Shown: positions 1-7,486, counted from the stretch's first letter. The stretch is 40,691 nt of DNA from Micromonospora okii (GCF_020884795.1 NZ_BBZF01000013.1:131851-172541); one strand, 5' to 3'. Notes: generated by a model not told the origin, from the sequence alone. A program made the numbers and translations.

Positions 1-2
1 TG

Positions 3-1055
3 CGCGACGACCGGGACCGCTGGCGGGGCGCGAGCGGGGTGGCCGACCTCGACACCGGGCGGCCGGTGCGCCCCGGCTTCCAGCACCGCGTCGGCAGCAT
101 CACCAAGACGTTCGTCGCCGCCACGATGCTGCAACTGGTCGGCGAGGGGCGGGTGTCGCTGGACGCCCCGATCGGCCGGTACCTGCCGGGGTACGCGGTC
201 GCCGGGGTGACCGTCGAGATGCTGCTCAACCACACCAGCGGCATCGGCGACTACGACAGCATCCTCTTCGTCACGCCGGAGGACGTCGAGCGGCACCGGT
301 ACACGACGTTCGCCCCGGAGCAGCTCGCCCGGCTGGGGGTCGACGCGCCGCCCACCGGCGACCCCGGCGAGCGGCACTCCTACTCGAACACCAACTACGT
401 CCTCGCCGGCCTGATCATCGAGCGGGTGACCCGCCGGAACGCCACCGACGAGGTCCACCGGCGGATCATCCGGCCGCTCGGGCTCCGCGACACGTACTTC
501 CCCGGACGGCGGACCCGGATCGCCGGGCCGCACAGCGAGGCGTACGTGCCGTGGTACGAGGGCGAGCTGCGCGACTTCAGCGTGGCGAACATGTCGTGGG
601 CGTGGACGGCCGGCGCGCTGGTCTCGACGGCGGCCGACCTGAACCGGTTCTTCCGCGCCCTGCTGGGCGGCCGGCTGCTGCGCCCCGCCGAGCTGGCCCG
701 GATGCGGACCACCGTGCCGATGATCCCGGAGGCCCCCGACGCCGCCGGCTACGGCCTCGGCCTCTACTGGCTGGACCTGCCCGGCGGCCGGTTCTGGGGG
801 CACGACGGGCTCGTCTTCGGGCACAGCGCCATCTCGTTGCACTCCGCCGACGGCCTCCGGCAGGTGACGCTGGGCATGAACGTCACCCACTACTCGCTGC
901 CCGGGGAGCCCCACCCGATCGGGGAGGCGAGCGGGGCGTTCCTGGCCACGGCGCTCACCGGAGCGACCGCCGTGCGCGCGGCCGCGCCGGTCCGGCTGCC
1001 CGCCGTCGTACCGCCGCCCGGGTCCACGGCGCTGCTCCGGCCCCTGCCGCGCTGA
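3..1055 (+). CDS. Serine hydrolase, class C beta-lactamase / D-Ala-D-Ala carboxypeptidase-like family, 5' end outside window
   Basis: The reading frame is open from the first bases, so the N-terminus, including any signal peptide, lies upstream; a GTG at 39 is an internal codon rather than a convincing start because coding-like sequence continues before it. The visible part shows the S-x-x-K nucleophile motif as SITK followed by FVAATMLQLV, the second motif as YSN within YSNTNY, and HDG in a WGHDGLVFGH context near the C-terminus, which is the usual order for this fold. Family members hydrolyse peptides, esters or beta-lactams, usually outside the membrane; the substrate cannot be read from sequence. 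The gene converges on the minus-strand operon at 1076, with a shared hairpin between them. Confident on family, not on substrate. Confidence 0.85.
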   Translation, partial: RDDRDRWRGASGVADLDTGRPVRPGFQHRVGSITKTFVAATMLQLVGEGRVSLDAPIGRYLPGYAVAGVTVEMLLNHTSGIGDYDSILFVTPEDVERHRYTTFAPEQLARLGVDAPPTGDPGERHSYSNTNYVLAGLIIERVTRRNATDEVHRRIIRPLGLRDTYFPGRRTRIAGPHSEAYVPWYEGELRDFSVANMSWAWTAGALVSTAADLNRFFRALLGGRLLRPAELARMRTTVPMIPEAPDAAGYGLGLYWLDLPGGRFWGHDGLVFGHSAISLHSADGLRQVTLGMNVTHYSLPGEPHPIGEASGAFLATALTGATAVRAAAPVRLPAVVPPPGSTALLRPLPR

Positions 1056-1060
1056 GCCGC

Positions 1061-1098
1061 CGCTCGCCGCCGTCCTCAGCCGAGGGCGGCGGCGAGCG
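1061..1098. terminator. Hairpin between convergent genes
   Basis: Arms 1061-1077 and 1082-1098 are complementary over 17 bases with one mismatch and enclose a 4-base loop. It follows the stop at 1055 and overlaps the last codons of the minus-strand gene ending at 1076, the position of a shared bidirectional terminator. There is no T-run, as is common in high-GC actinobacteria. Confidence 0.6.
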
Positions 1099-1669
1099 CA
1101 CGCAGCGGGTCGCCCGACTGGGCGATCGGGACGGTGAAGGCGGCCCAGGAGCCGTCGGTGAAGTCGATCCGCAGCCGCTTCGGGTTCAGCCGGTGCCGGC
1201 CGACCCGGGCCGCCGCGACGGCCGACCGGGGCACCGACCAGGCCACCTCCAGCTCGGCGGGCCGGTCGTCGGCCCCGGGCCAGAGCGAGACCGGGCCGGT
1301 GAGGCAGAGCAGCAGCCGCCGGTCGGTCGCCGCCAGCACGCGCTCCCGCAGACCCGGCGGCGCGGCGGCGCGCCGGTCGGCGAGGGCCAGCCGGGAGGCC
1401 GCCGAGCCGGGCTCGCCGCGCCCGGCCACGCCGTACAGGACGCGGTCGACCAGCCGGTCGCCGGCGGAGAAGACCACCAGCGGCGAGAGCACGTTGAGCA
1501 GCACCCCGACGACGCCCGGGCCGCCGCCCGGACCGCCGGGCGGGGTCGACTCGGCGGGCGGCTCCGGCGCGGTGGCCCCGGCCGCCACGTCGGCCTTGGC
1601 GACGGCGAGCAGCCGCTCGTCGGGGGCGAGCAGCCGGGACACCCCGCCGGTGTACGGGTCGTCGGGCAC
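1076..1669 (-). CDS. Unknown protein, last gene of the EspC/WXG/YbaB operon
   Basis: 197 residues from a GTG placed 4 bases after the stop of the YbaB-like gene, so probably translated by coupling; no separate ribosome binding site is visible. The protein has a Pro/Gly-rich segment around residues 33-52, a hydrophobic stretch GVLLNVLSPLVVF at about 54-66, and a C-terminal half with alternating strands (VLAATDRRLLLCLTG, LRIDFTDGSWAAF, VPIAQSG). That half resembles PH-like domain proteins of unknown function. No catalytic motif is seen. Its role is inferred only from its place as the fourth gene of an operon whose first two products look like type VII secretion substrates. Function unknown. Confidence 0.7.
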   Translation of the reverse strand: MPDDPYTGGVSRLLAPDERLLAVAKADVAAGATAPEPPAESTPPGGPGGGPGVVGVLLNVLSPLVVFSAGDRLVDRVLYGVAGRGEPGSAASRLALADRRAAAPPGLRERVLAATDRRLLLCLTGPVSLWPGADDRPAELEVAWSVPRSAVAAARVGRHRLNPKRLRIDFTDGSWAAFTVPIAQSGDPLRALAAALG

Positions 1670-1673
1670 GGCG

Positions 1674-2057
1674 TCAGTACCGGTCGTACCGGTCGGCGTA
1701 CCCGTCGGTGTCGCCCCGGCGGTCGTGCCCGGCGGCCCGGCCCCGGCCGGTGGTGGGGCCGCCCACGACCTCGCCGACCAGGTCGCGGACCCGGGCCGCG
1801 GCGGCCTCCTGCGCGCGGTTCGCGGCGGCGGTGAACTCCTCCGCCAGGGTGTACGAGTCGAGGCGCATCGCCCTGGCGTCCAGCTCGGACGCCAGGATCT
1901 TGCCGTCCGCGCCCGCCGTGACCCGCACCAGCCCCGAGTCGCTCACCCCCTCGGCGCTGCTCTGCTCCAGCTCGGTCATCCGGGAGGCCAGCTCCCGCTG
2001 CCAGTCGTCGAGGTTGCGGGCCAGCGCCTCGATCCGGTCCAGGCCGGGGAAGGTCAT
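1674..2057 (-). CDS. YbaB/EbfC-family DNA-binding-like protein
   Basis: 127 residues, ATG at 2057 with a GAGAGGAC ribosome binding site 4-5 bases upstream. Residues 1-95 match the YbaB/EbfC pattern: an N-terminal helix with MTELEQSSAEG, then strands GLVRVTAGADGKILASELD, then a C-terminal helix with AANRAQEAAAARVRDLVGEV. Classical YbaB proteins bind DNA and are encoded next to dnaX/recR. This copy instead lies between a WXG-like gene and an unknown gene, a context seen for the many YbaB paralogues of actinomycetes associated with type VII-like loci. The last 30 residues are a charged, Gly/Arg/Asp/Tyr-rich tail (DRRGDTDGYADRYDRY). Whether this one binds DNA is unknown. Confidence 0.85.
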   Translation of the reverse strand: MTFPGLDRIEALARNLDDWQRELASRMTELEQSSAEGVSDSGLVRVTAGADGKILASELDARAMRLDSYTLAEEFTAAANRAQEAAAARVRDLVGEVVGGPTTGRGRAAGHDRRGDTDGYADRYDRY

Positions 2058-2066
2058 GTCGTCCTC

Positions 2067-2993
2067 TCAGTTGACGATCGAGTCGAAGACGTTCTGCACA
2101 CCGCTGGTGTACGGGCCGAGGTCCTCACGGTACGTGCCGTCGTGCAGGTAGTTGCGGTCCTTCTGCCCGTCGGAGACGTCGTGCAGCCCGACCCCGGTGT
2201 CCAGCAGCGCCCCGCCGAGCCCGTTGATGTTGACCGGCGACGCCTGGTTGATGACGAACTTGCCGGGGAACAGCGTGGCGAACCGCTGGAGCTGGAACGC
2301 CCGCGCCTCGGCCGTCCACCCCGACTTGTTCCACGCCTTGTACGCCTTCTTCGCCTTCCGCAGCTCCATCACCGCCCGGCGGTAGCGGGTCAGCAGCTCG
2401 GCCACCTTCTCCAGCTTCGTCACCAGCTTGGTGAGCACCTCCGCGAACCGGGCGACGATCTTGCACATCCGGCCGACGGTGGTGGCGAGCCGGGCGAGCA
2501 CCCGCACCACGGTGGCGGCCAGCGAGACGCCCGCGCTGAGCGCCGCCGCGACCGCCGCGATGATCACCTCGGTGAGGAACCAGATCAGGAACTCCAGGAT
2601 CAGCTCGACGAGCAGGTTGAACGCGTCCACCGCCGCGTTGGCCGCGTCGACCAGCACGTCCTTGGCGCCGTCCAGGCCCCGCGCCAGCTCCTCGATCGCC
2701 TCCTCCACCGACTCCATCGAGGCGTGGAAGCTCTCCGCCGCGTCCCCGGACCAGGCGCCGCGCAGCCGGGCCCGGTCGGCGACCTGGTCGCCGGCGATCT
2801 CCCGGACCGCCGCGCCGGTGCTCAGGCAGAGCTGGGCGGCACGCATCAGGTCGTCCGGCTCGCCGGCGACCAGCTCCAGGAGCTGCTCGAACGGCCAGAG
2901 CACGGCGTTGGACAGCGGCTTGAACGGGTCGGGCGTGCCCGACACGATCTGCTCGAAGTACGTCTTGTTGCGGTGCAGCGCCTCGGTGCTCAT
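2067..2993 (-). CDS. WXG100-like putative type VII secretion substrate with long helical C-terminal region
   Basis: 308 residues, ATG at 2993 preceded by GAGGGGGAG. Around residues 78-92 the motif LRGAWSGDAAESF fits the W-x-G turn between two helices of WXG100/LXG-type secreted proteins. A hydrophobic helix region follows at about 120-160 (LLVELILEFLIWFLTEVIIAAVAAAL), then a long amphipathic helical segment, and a C-terminal stretch GGALLDTGVGLHDVSDGQKDR. It is three times longer than a minimal WXG100 protein, so the C-terminal half may be an effector or structural domain; no toxin motif is recognised. It is the second gene of the operon, 9 bases after the EspC-like gene. No ESX ATPase or membrane component lies in the window. 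Confidence 0.75.
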   Translation of the reverse strand: MSTEALHRNKTYFEQIVSGTPDPFKPLSNAVLWPFEQLLELVAGEPDDLMRAAQLCLSTGAAVREIAGDQVADRARLRGAWSGDAAESFHASMESVEEAIEELARGLDGAKDVLVDAANAAVDAFNLLVELILEFLIWFLTEVIIAAVAAALSAGVSLAATVVRVLARLATTVGRMCKIVARFAEVLTKLVTKLEKVAELLTRYRRAVMELRKAKKAYKAWNKSGWTAEARAFQLQRFATLFPGKFVINQASPVNINGLGGALLDTGVGLHDVSDGQKDRNYLHDGTYREDLGPYTSGVQNVFDSIVN

Positions 2994-3002
2994 CGCTCCC
3001 CC

Positions 3003-3392
3003 TCAGCCGGCGGTCGGGGCGGGGCCGGGCGACGGCGACGGCAACGGCATGGGCACGGGGCCGGGCGCGGGCGGGCCGCCCGGCACGAACAGGTCGCGGT
3101 TGGCGACGTCCGAGCCGGTGTACGCGCCGGCCGTGTCCTCGAGCCCCTCGGCGATGTCGGCCATCACCTCGGCCCCGTCGGCGAGCCCCGCCAGGCACGC
3201 CTCGAACTGCTCGGCGTACGCGGCGGCCAGGCTGAACGACGCCGGCATCACGCCGAACGCGTGCCGGGGCACGTGCCCGTCGCCGAACGCCTGCCGGAGC
3301 TGCCGGAACCGGTCGGCCCGGTCCCGGGACGCCGCGGCGAACGCGCTCAGCGCCTCCGGCTGGACGTCGAGATTCCCGTTCGGGCTCGTCAC
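3003..3392 (-). CDS. EspC-like / WXG-like small protein, first gene of the operon
   Basis: 129 residues. The frame is open further upstream, but the GTG at 3392 is chosen because a strong GGGGGAGGG ribosome binding site lies just before it and the protein becomes family-like from there. The first hundred residues form a helical hairpin with VQPEALSAFAAASRDRADRFRQ in the first helix and YAEQFEACLAGLADGAEVMAD in the second, resembling the EspC/DUF2580 group of ESX-associated proteins. A GAYTGSD turn follows, then a Pro/Gly-rich tail of about 25 residues. Such proteins are exported or chaperone partner substrates; partnership with the WXG-like product of the next gene is inferred from adjacency. 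Confidence 0.75.
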   Translation of the reverse strand: MTSPNGNLDVQPEALSAFAAASRDRADRFRQLRQAFGDGHVPRHAFGVMPASFSLAAAYAEQFEACLAGLADGAEVMADIAEGLEDTAGAYTGSDVANRDLFVPGGPPAPGPVPMPLPSPSPGPAPTAG

Positions 3393-3481
3393 CGGCCCTC
3401 CCCCGTGTCCTGAGTGACAGATCAGCCGTACGCGCACCGACTCTAGGTGATCGACGCACCCGCCGGATTCCCCGTCCTTCG

Positions 3482-3560
3482 CGGCTCCCGATTCTCCTTC
3501 TCCCCGGCTCCCGAATTCCGTTCGTTCTTCCCGGCTCCCGAATTCCCGTCCTCCCCGGCT
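3482..3560. repeat. Four degenerate direct repeats in the divergent intergenic region
   Basis: The motif CGGCTCCCGAATTC recurs at 3482 (one base shorter), 3505, 3532 and, truncated, at 3556, spaced 23, 27 and 24 bases. It lies in the 268-base gap between the minus-strand EspC-like operon (start 3392) and the plus-strand VOC gene (start 3661). It could be a regulatory array or local slippage duplication. Confidence 0.6.
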
Positions 3561-3660
3561 CTGGGGAAGTTCGTCCGATTCCGGCCCCGGGCCGGGGCGG
3601 CGGTGCCACGATGCCGACAGGGCGTCCCGCCGGGGCCGCCACCTGCCGAAAGGGGTCAGC

Positions 3661-4425
3661 GTGAGCAGCGTCCCGCCGGGCACGCCGTGCTGGGCCGACC
3701 TGGCCACCCCGGATCTGGCGGACGCCCGACGCTTCTACCCGGGGCTGTTCGGCTGGACCGACCGGGTCGCCCCGCAGCCGGAGGCCGCCGGCTACACGAC
3801 CTTCCGCTGCGGTGACCGGTCGGTGGCGGGGGCCGGGCCCCCGGCCACGGAGGGCCAGGTGCCGATCTGGTCGACGTACGTGGCGACCGACGACGCCGAC
3901 CTGGTCACCACGCGCGTGGAGGCGGCCGGCGGGCAGGTGCTCGTCTCGCCGTTCGACGTCTTCGACCAGGGGCGGATGGCGGTCTTCGCCGACCCGGCCG
4001 GCGCGGTGTTCAGCGTGTGGCAGCCGATGGCGAACCCCGGGGCGGAGCTCTTCGACGTCCCGGGGGCGATGTGCTGGAACGAGCTGGTCACCCCGGACCC
4101 GGAGGGGGCGAAGGTCTTCTACGAGCTGGTCTTCGGCTGGCACCCGGAGGAGGAGTCCGCCGACCCGGTGACGTACACGGGGTGGCGGCTCGGCGAGCGG
4201 ATCGTCGGCGGGATGATGCCGCCGCTGGCCGAGGACTTCCCGGCCGACCTGCCGGCGTACTGGACGGTCTACTTCGCCGTCGCGGACGCCGACGCCGCCT
4301 CGGCCCGCGCGGCCGAGCTGGGCGGCACGGTGCTGGTCCCGCCCCACGACACCGGGCGGGGCCGGGTCGCGGCGCTCCGCGACCCCCAGGGCGCCCTCTT
4401 CTCCGTCGTCGCCCTCACCCGCTGA
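3661..4425 (+). CDS. Two-domain VOC (glyoxalase/bleomycin-resistance) family protein
   Basis: 254 residues from GTG at 3661, with GAAAGGGG about 5 bases upstream. Two tandem VOC domains are evident at residues 8-120 and 136-252. Each opens with a matching segment (CWADLATPDLADARRFYPGLFGW and CWNELVTPDPEGAKVFYELVFGW, each in part) and ends with D-P-x-G-A-x-FSV (DPAGAVFSVWQ and DPQGALFSVV). VOC proteins bind a metal and act as dioxygenases, isomerases or drug-binding proteins; this CFP30-like two-domain subgroup in actinomycetes is mostly uncharacterised. It is monocistronic, followed by a hairpin. Function not assignable beyond the fold. Confidence 0.85.
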   Translation: MSSVPPGTPCWADLATPDLADARRFYPGLFGWTDRVAPQPEAAGYTTFRCGDRSVAGAGPPATEGQVPIWSTYVATDDADLVTTRVEAAGGQVLVSPFDVFDQGRMAVFADPAGAVFSVWQPMANPGAELFDVPGAMCWNELVTPDPEGAKVFYELVFGWHPEEESADPVTYTGWRLGERIVGGMMPPLAEDFPADLPAYWTVYFAVADADAASARAAELGGTVLVPPHDTGRGRVAALRDPQGALFSVVALTR

Positions 4426-4432
4426 CGCCACC

Positions 4433-4460
4433 GCCCGCCCGGGACCGCCTCCGGGCGGGC
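4433..4460 (+). terminator. Hairpin after the VOC gene
   Basis: GCCCGCCCGG at 4433-4442 pairs perfectly with CCGGGCGGGC at 4451-4460 across an 8-base loop, 8 bases after the stop at 4425. No T-run. Confidence 0.55.
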
Positions 4461-4493
4461 CGCCCCCAGGCGGGCGCGCCGGCGGGGGGCGTG

Positions 4494-4548
4494 GTTAGGA
4501 GGGGACCCTTCCTATACCGAAAGCGTTAACAAGGTGCCCTTCCTTTCA
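4494..4548. repeat. Dispersed inverted-repeat element, copy A (btuD 3' end)
   Basis: One of five related copies. Read on the plus strand it begins GTTAGGAGGGGACCC, has the core AAAGCGTTAACAAGG near 4521-4535 and ends CCCTTCCTTTCA. The outer arms are inverted repeats of each other and each is itself GGGnCCC-like. The last three bases, TCA at 4546-4548, are the complement of the TGA stop of btuD, so the element borders or supplies that stop. It may also act as a terminator. Confidence 0.85.
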
Positions 4549-5424
4549 CGGCCGGCGGACCGGGACCACCAGGGGGCCCCGCTCGCCGGGGAGGACGCGG
4601 ACCGAGGCGCGGTAGTGCCGGGCCAGCAGCTCCTCGGTGAGCACCTCGCGGGGCGGGCCGGCGGCGGCGACCCGGCCGGCGGCGAGCAGCACCATCCGGT
4701 CGGCGTACTCGCCGGCCACCGAGAGGTCGTGCATGGTGGCGAGGACGGTGAGGCCGTGCTCGCGGCGGAGCTGGTCGACGAGTTCCAGCACCTCCTGCTG
4801 GTGGCCGATGTCCAGGGCGCTGGTCGGCTCGTCGAGCAGCAGCAGGGTGGCCCCCTGGGCGAGCGCGCGGGCCAGGAAGACGCGCTGCCGCTCCCCGCCG
4901 GAGAGGGTGGCCAGCTCCCGGTGTGCGAAGCCGTCGAGGTCAAGCCGGTCCAGCACCTCCCGCACGGCGGCCAGGTCGGCGGCGGACTCCCGCCCGAGCG
5001 CCGGGATGTACGGGGTCCGGCCGAGCAGCACGTAGTCGAAGACCGCCATGCCGGCCGGGACGACCGGGGACTGGGCGACCGTGGCCACCACCCGGGCCCG
5101 GTCGCGGCGGCGCAGCGCCTCGCTCGGCGTACCGAACAGGGAGATGGCGCCCGGCGCGGGCAGCAGGCCACCGACGGCGCGCAGCAGGGTCGACTTGCCC
5201 GCGCCGTTCGGGCCGATCACGGTGACCCACTCGCCCGGGGCGACGCTCAGGTCGACGCCGGCCAGGATCGGCGCACCGTCCAGGCGGACGTGCAGGCCCC
5301 GGACCTCGACGGCGGGCGGCGACCCGCCGGCGGATGGCGGCGGCGCCTCAGCGGATGACGGCAGTGGAGAGCCCTCAGCGGAGGACGGCAGTGGAGAGCC
5401 CTCGGCGGACGAGCGGGCGCTCAT
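4546..5424 (-). CDS. btuD: Cobalamin ABC transporter ATP-binding protein
   Basis: 292 residues. Walker A GPNGAGKS at 71-78, signature LSGGERQ at 174-180, Walker B LLLLDEP at 194-200 and TMHD as the H-loop are all intact, in the FecE/BtuD/HmuV class. The protein powers uptake through the adjacent permease; B12 as substrate is inferred from the cobalamin riboswitch upstream of the operon rather than from this sequence. ATG at 5424 overlaps the btuC stop as ATGA, supporting this start. The N-terminus is odd: before the domain begins near residue 38 there are two and a half copies of the nine-residue unit SSAEGSPLP, encoded by a 27-bp tandem repeat. The stop codon lies at the edge of a dispersed repeat. 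Confidence 0.93.
   Translation of the reverse strand: MSARSSAEGSPLPSSAEGSPLPSSAEAPPPSAGGSPPAVEVRGLHVRLDGAPILAGVDLSVAPGEWVTVIGPNGAGKSTLLRAVGGLLPAPGAISLFGTPSEALRRRDRARVVATVAQSPVVPAGMAVFDYVLLGRTPYIPALGRESAADLAAVREVLDRLDLDGFAHRELATLSGGERQRVFLARALAQGATLLLLDEPTSALDIGHQQEVLELVDQLRREHGLTVLATMHDLSVAGEYADRMVLLAAGRVAAAGPPREVLTEELLARHYRASVRVLPGERGPLVVPVRRP
5341..5412. repeat. 27-bp tandem repeat in the btuD N-terminal codons
   Basis: The unit containing GCGGATGACGGCAGTGGAGA recurs with period 27 (about 5350 and 5377), followed by a diverged partial third copy. It keeps the reading frame and encodes SSAEGSPLP units, a disordered N-terminal extension not usual in this ATPase family. Confidence 0.85.
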
Positions 5425-6503
5425 GTCAGCGTCCGGCGGGAGTTGCGCAGGACCAGGACGAAGAACGGGCCGCCGAGCAGCGCGGTGACCACGCCGATGG
5501 GGATCTCGGTGGGGGCGGCGGCGGTCCGGGCGACCACGTCGGTGAGGGCCAGGAACGCGCCGCCGAAGAGCAGGGACAGCGGCAGGATCACCCGGTAGCT
5601 GGCCCCGGCCAACAACCGCACGGTGTGCGGGACGATGATCCCGACGAAGCCGATCAGCCCGGACGCGGAGACGGCGGCGGCGGTGCCGAGGGACGCGGCG
5701 GCGATGAGCAGGTAGCGGGAGCGCTGCGGGTGCAGGCCGAGGCCGGTGGCCTCGTCGTCACCGACGGAGAGCACGTCCAGTTCGCGCCGGTGCGCCAGCA
5801 CCACGACGGCGGTGAGCAGGAAGTACGGCAGGACCATCCGCACGTCGTGCCAACCGGCGGTGGCCAGCCGGCCGAGCAGCCAGGAGTAGACCTGCTGGAT
5901 GGTGTCGGAGTTGCGCTGGAGCAGGTACGTCTGGCCGGCGGAGAGGAACGCGGACACCGCCACCCCGGCGAGGATCAGCGCGGCCGTCGAGCGCCCCGGC
6001 CCGCCGGCCGCCCCGATCACGTACGTCATGGCGACCGCGCCGAGCGAGCCGACGAACGCGGCCAGCGGGACGGTGACCGGCAGCCCGGTCAGCGCGCCGC
6101 CCGCCCCCGCGCCGAGGGCCATCACCGCGGTGACGGCCAGCCCGGCCCCGGCCGCCACCCCGAGCAGGTACGGGTCGGCCAGCGGGTTGCGGAACACGCC
6201 CTGGTAGCAGCCGCCGGCCAGGGCGAGCAACCCGCCGACGAGCAGCCCGAGCACGACCCGGGGCAGCCGCAGCTCGGTGACGATGGCGATCTCACGTTCG
6301 GTGAGCCCGCTGTCGAGGCGTACCCCGGGCAGCAGGTTGAGCAGCTCGGCGGCGACGCTGCCGGGCGGCAGGCTGACCGGGCCGAGGGAGACCCCGGCGA
6401 CCAGCGCGACGAGCACCGCGAGCACCCCCGCGGCCAGCCAGCCGGGTCGCAGCCCGGCCGGCCGACCCGCGAAGGAGGGGCCCCTTGTTATCGCTTTCTG
6501 CAT
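5421..6503 (-). CDS. btuC: Cobalamin ABC transporter permease (FecCD family)
   Basis: 360 residues, many hydrophobic segments, with FecCD-family features such as LRLPRVVLGLLVGGLLALAG, GVFRNPLADPYLLGVAAGAG and GFVGIIVPHTVRLLAG. It forms the membrane channel for B12 with BtuD and BtuF. It is the second gene of the operon, 43 bases after btuF and overlapping btuD by 4. The ATG at 6501-6503 lies inside a copy of the dispersed repeat, whose arm GGGAAGGG (6513-6520, complement) sits 9 bases upstream and could serve as the ribosome binding site. No other plausible start exists before the first membrane helix; the next GTG codons fall within it. The repeat therefore seems to supply the gene's translation start. 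Confidence 0.92.
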   Translation of the reverse strand: MQKAITRGPSFAGRPAGLRPGWLAAGVLAVLVALVAGVSLGPVSLPPGSVAAELLNLLPGVRLDSGLTEREIAIVTELRLPRVVLGLLVGGLLALAGGCYQGVFRNPLADPYLLGVAAGAGLAVTAVMALGAGAGGALTGLPVTVPLAAFVGSLGAVAMTYVIGAAGGPGRSTAALILAGVAVSAFLSAGQTYLLQRNSDTIQQVYSWLLGRLATAGWHDVRMVLPYFLLTAVVVLAHRRELDVLSVGDDEATGLGLHPQRSRYLLIAAASLGTAAAVSASGLIGFVGIIVPHTVRLLAGASYRVILPLSLLFGGAFLALTDVVARTAAAPTEIPIGVVTALLGGPFFVLVLRNSRRTLT

Positions 6504-6523
6504 GTGAAGGGGCCCTTCCCAAC
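6471..6523. repeat. Dispersed inverted-repeat element, copy B (btuF-btuC junction)
   Basis: Opposite orientation to copies A, C and E. On the plus strand it starts GAAGGAGGGGCCCCTTG, has TTATCGCTTTCTGCATG in the middle and ends GAAGGGGCCCTTCCCAAC. It is the most diverged core (ATAAC in place of TTAAC, and TGCAG in place of TACCG). It covers the first codons of btuC and most of the btuF-btuC spacer. Confidence 0.85.
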
Positions 6524-6546
6524 ACCCCTCGGCGCGGGCGGCAGCG

Positions 6547-7482
6547 TCACGCCGGCACCTTGGCGACGGCGTCGACGACGGCCCGGAGCAGGTCGACCAC
6601 GCGGGGGCCCCAGCGCGAGGCGACGTCGTCGTCGAGGGCGACGACCTGGTTGTTCCTGACGGCGGTGACGCCCGCCCAGCCTGGGCGCGCCTTGACGGTC
6701 TCGGCGGTCTGCTTGCAGCACTTGGTGTCGGCCAGGAAGACGAGGTCCGGGTTCGCCTTGACGATGCTCTCCTGGGAGAGCTGCGGGTAGCCGCCGTTGC
6801 GGCCGTCGGCGTCCGACGCGTCGGCGATGTTCTCCAGCCCGGCGAGGGCGTAGATCGAGCCGATGAACGTCTTGCTGGTCGCGGTGTACAGCTCGGGGCC
6901 CAGCTCGTGGAAGTACGTCAGCTTCTCCGACCGCTTGGGCAGGTCGGCGGTCAGCTTGGTGATGTCGTCCTTCATCCGCCGGACCACGTCGGCGGCCTCG
7001 GTGGCGTGGCCGGTCAGCGTGCCGAGGTCGGTGAGCTGCCGGTAGGTGTCGTCCAGCGTCACCGCCGCCGGGGTGAGCAGCACCGGGATCTTCAGCGTGG
7101 TGAGCTGGTCGACGATCTTGTTGCGGTCGTCGGAGAGCACCACGAGGTCGGGGCTCTTGCCGGCGATCGACTCGGCGTTCGGCGAGAAGGCGGACAGGTC
7201 GCTGCGGGGCGCCTCCGGCGGGAAGTTCGACTGGTCGTCGGCGGCGGTGACCTGACCGCCGGCGCCGATGGCGAAGAGCATCTCGGTCGCGGTCGGCGCG
7301 AGCGAGACGATCTTCTCGGGGCGCTTCTCCAGCGTGAGCTTCCCGACCGTGGCGGGGAAGGCGGCGGCCGGAGCGCCGGTGGCGGGGGCGTCGTCGTCGG
7401 GTTCGCTCTGGGCGCAGGCGCCGAGCGCCAGCGCGGCCACCGCGAGGGTCGCGGCGAACAGCCGGGGGGTACGTCGGAACAC
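6547..7482 (-). CDS. btuF: Cobalamin-binding lipoprotein of ABC importer
   Basis: 311 residues from GTG at 7482, with AGGAGG (complement of 7487-7492) four bases upstream. Signal peptide with lipobox LGAC at residues 20-23, so a membrane-anchored extracellular lipoprotein. The body has the helical-backbone binding-protein pattern: KIVSLAPTATEMLFAIGAGGQV early, DLVVLSDDRN, the long inter-lobe helix with EAADVVRRMKDDITKL, and NPDLVFLADTKCCKQTAETV late. This is the BtuF/FhuD/HmuT class. B12 specificity follows from the cobalamin riboswitch in its leader. First gene of btuF-btuC-btuD. Confidence 0.92.
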   Translation of the reverse strand: MFRRTPRLFAATLAVAALALGACAQSEPDDDAPATGAPAAAFPATVGKLTLEKRPEKIVSLAPTATEMLFAIGAGGQVTAADDQSNFPPEAPRSDLSAFSPNAESIAGKSPDLVVLSDDRNKIVDQLTTLKIPVLLTPAAVTLDDTYRQLTDLGTLTGHATEAADVVRRMKDDITKLTADLPKRSEKLTYFHELGPELYTATSKTFIGSIYALAGLENIADASDADGRNGGYPQLSQESIVKANPDLVFLADTKCCKQTAETVKARPGWAGVTAVRNNQVVALDDDVASRWGPRVVDLLRAVVDAVAKVPA

Positions 7483-7486
7483 ATGT

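Noticed and set aside
39..1055. Start of the beta-lactamase-like gene at GTG 39
   Set aside because: Protein-like sequence continues in frame to the window edge and a signal peptide is missing, so the true start is upstream.
2125..4431. A 768-codon open frame on the minus strand, and similar long open frames elsewhere (for example 11765-14770 plus, 15863-18616 minus)
   Set aside because: Their translations are Arg/Gly/Pro/Ala-rich with no domain and lie over well-supported genes in other frames; in DNA this GC-rich, stop codons are rare in the shadow frames.
4546..7482. Assignment of the ABC importer to haem or siderophore uptake
   Set aside because: The proteins alone allow it, but the cobalamin riboswitch in the leader makes vitamin B12 the better substrate.
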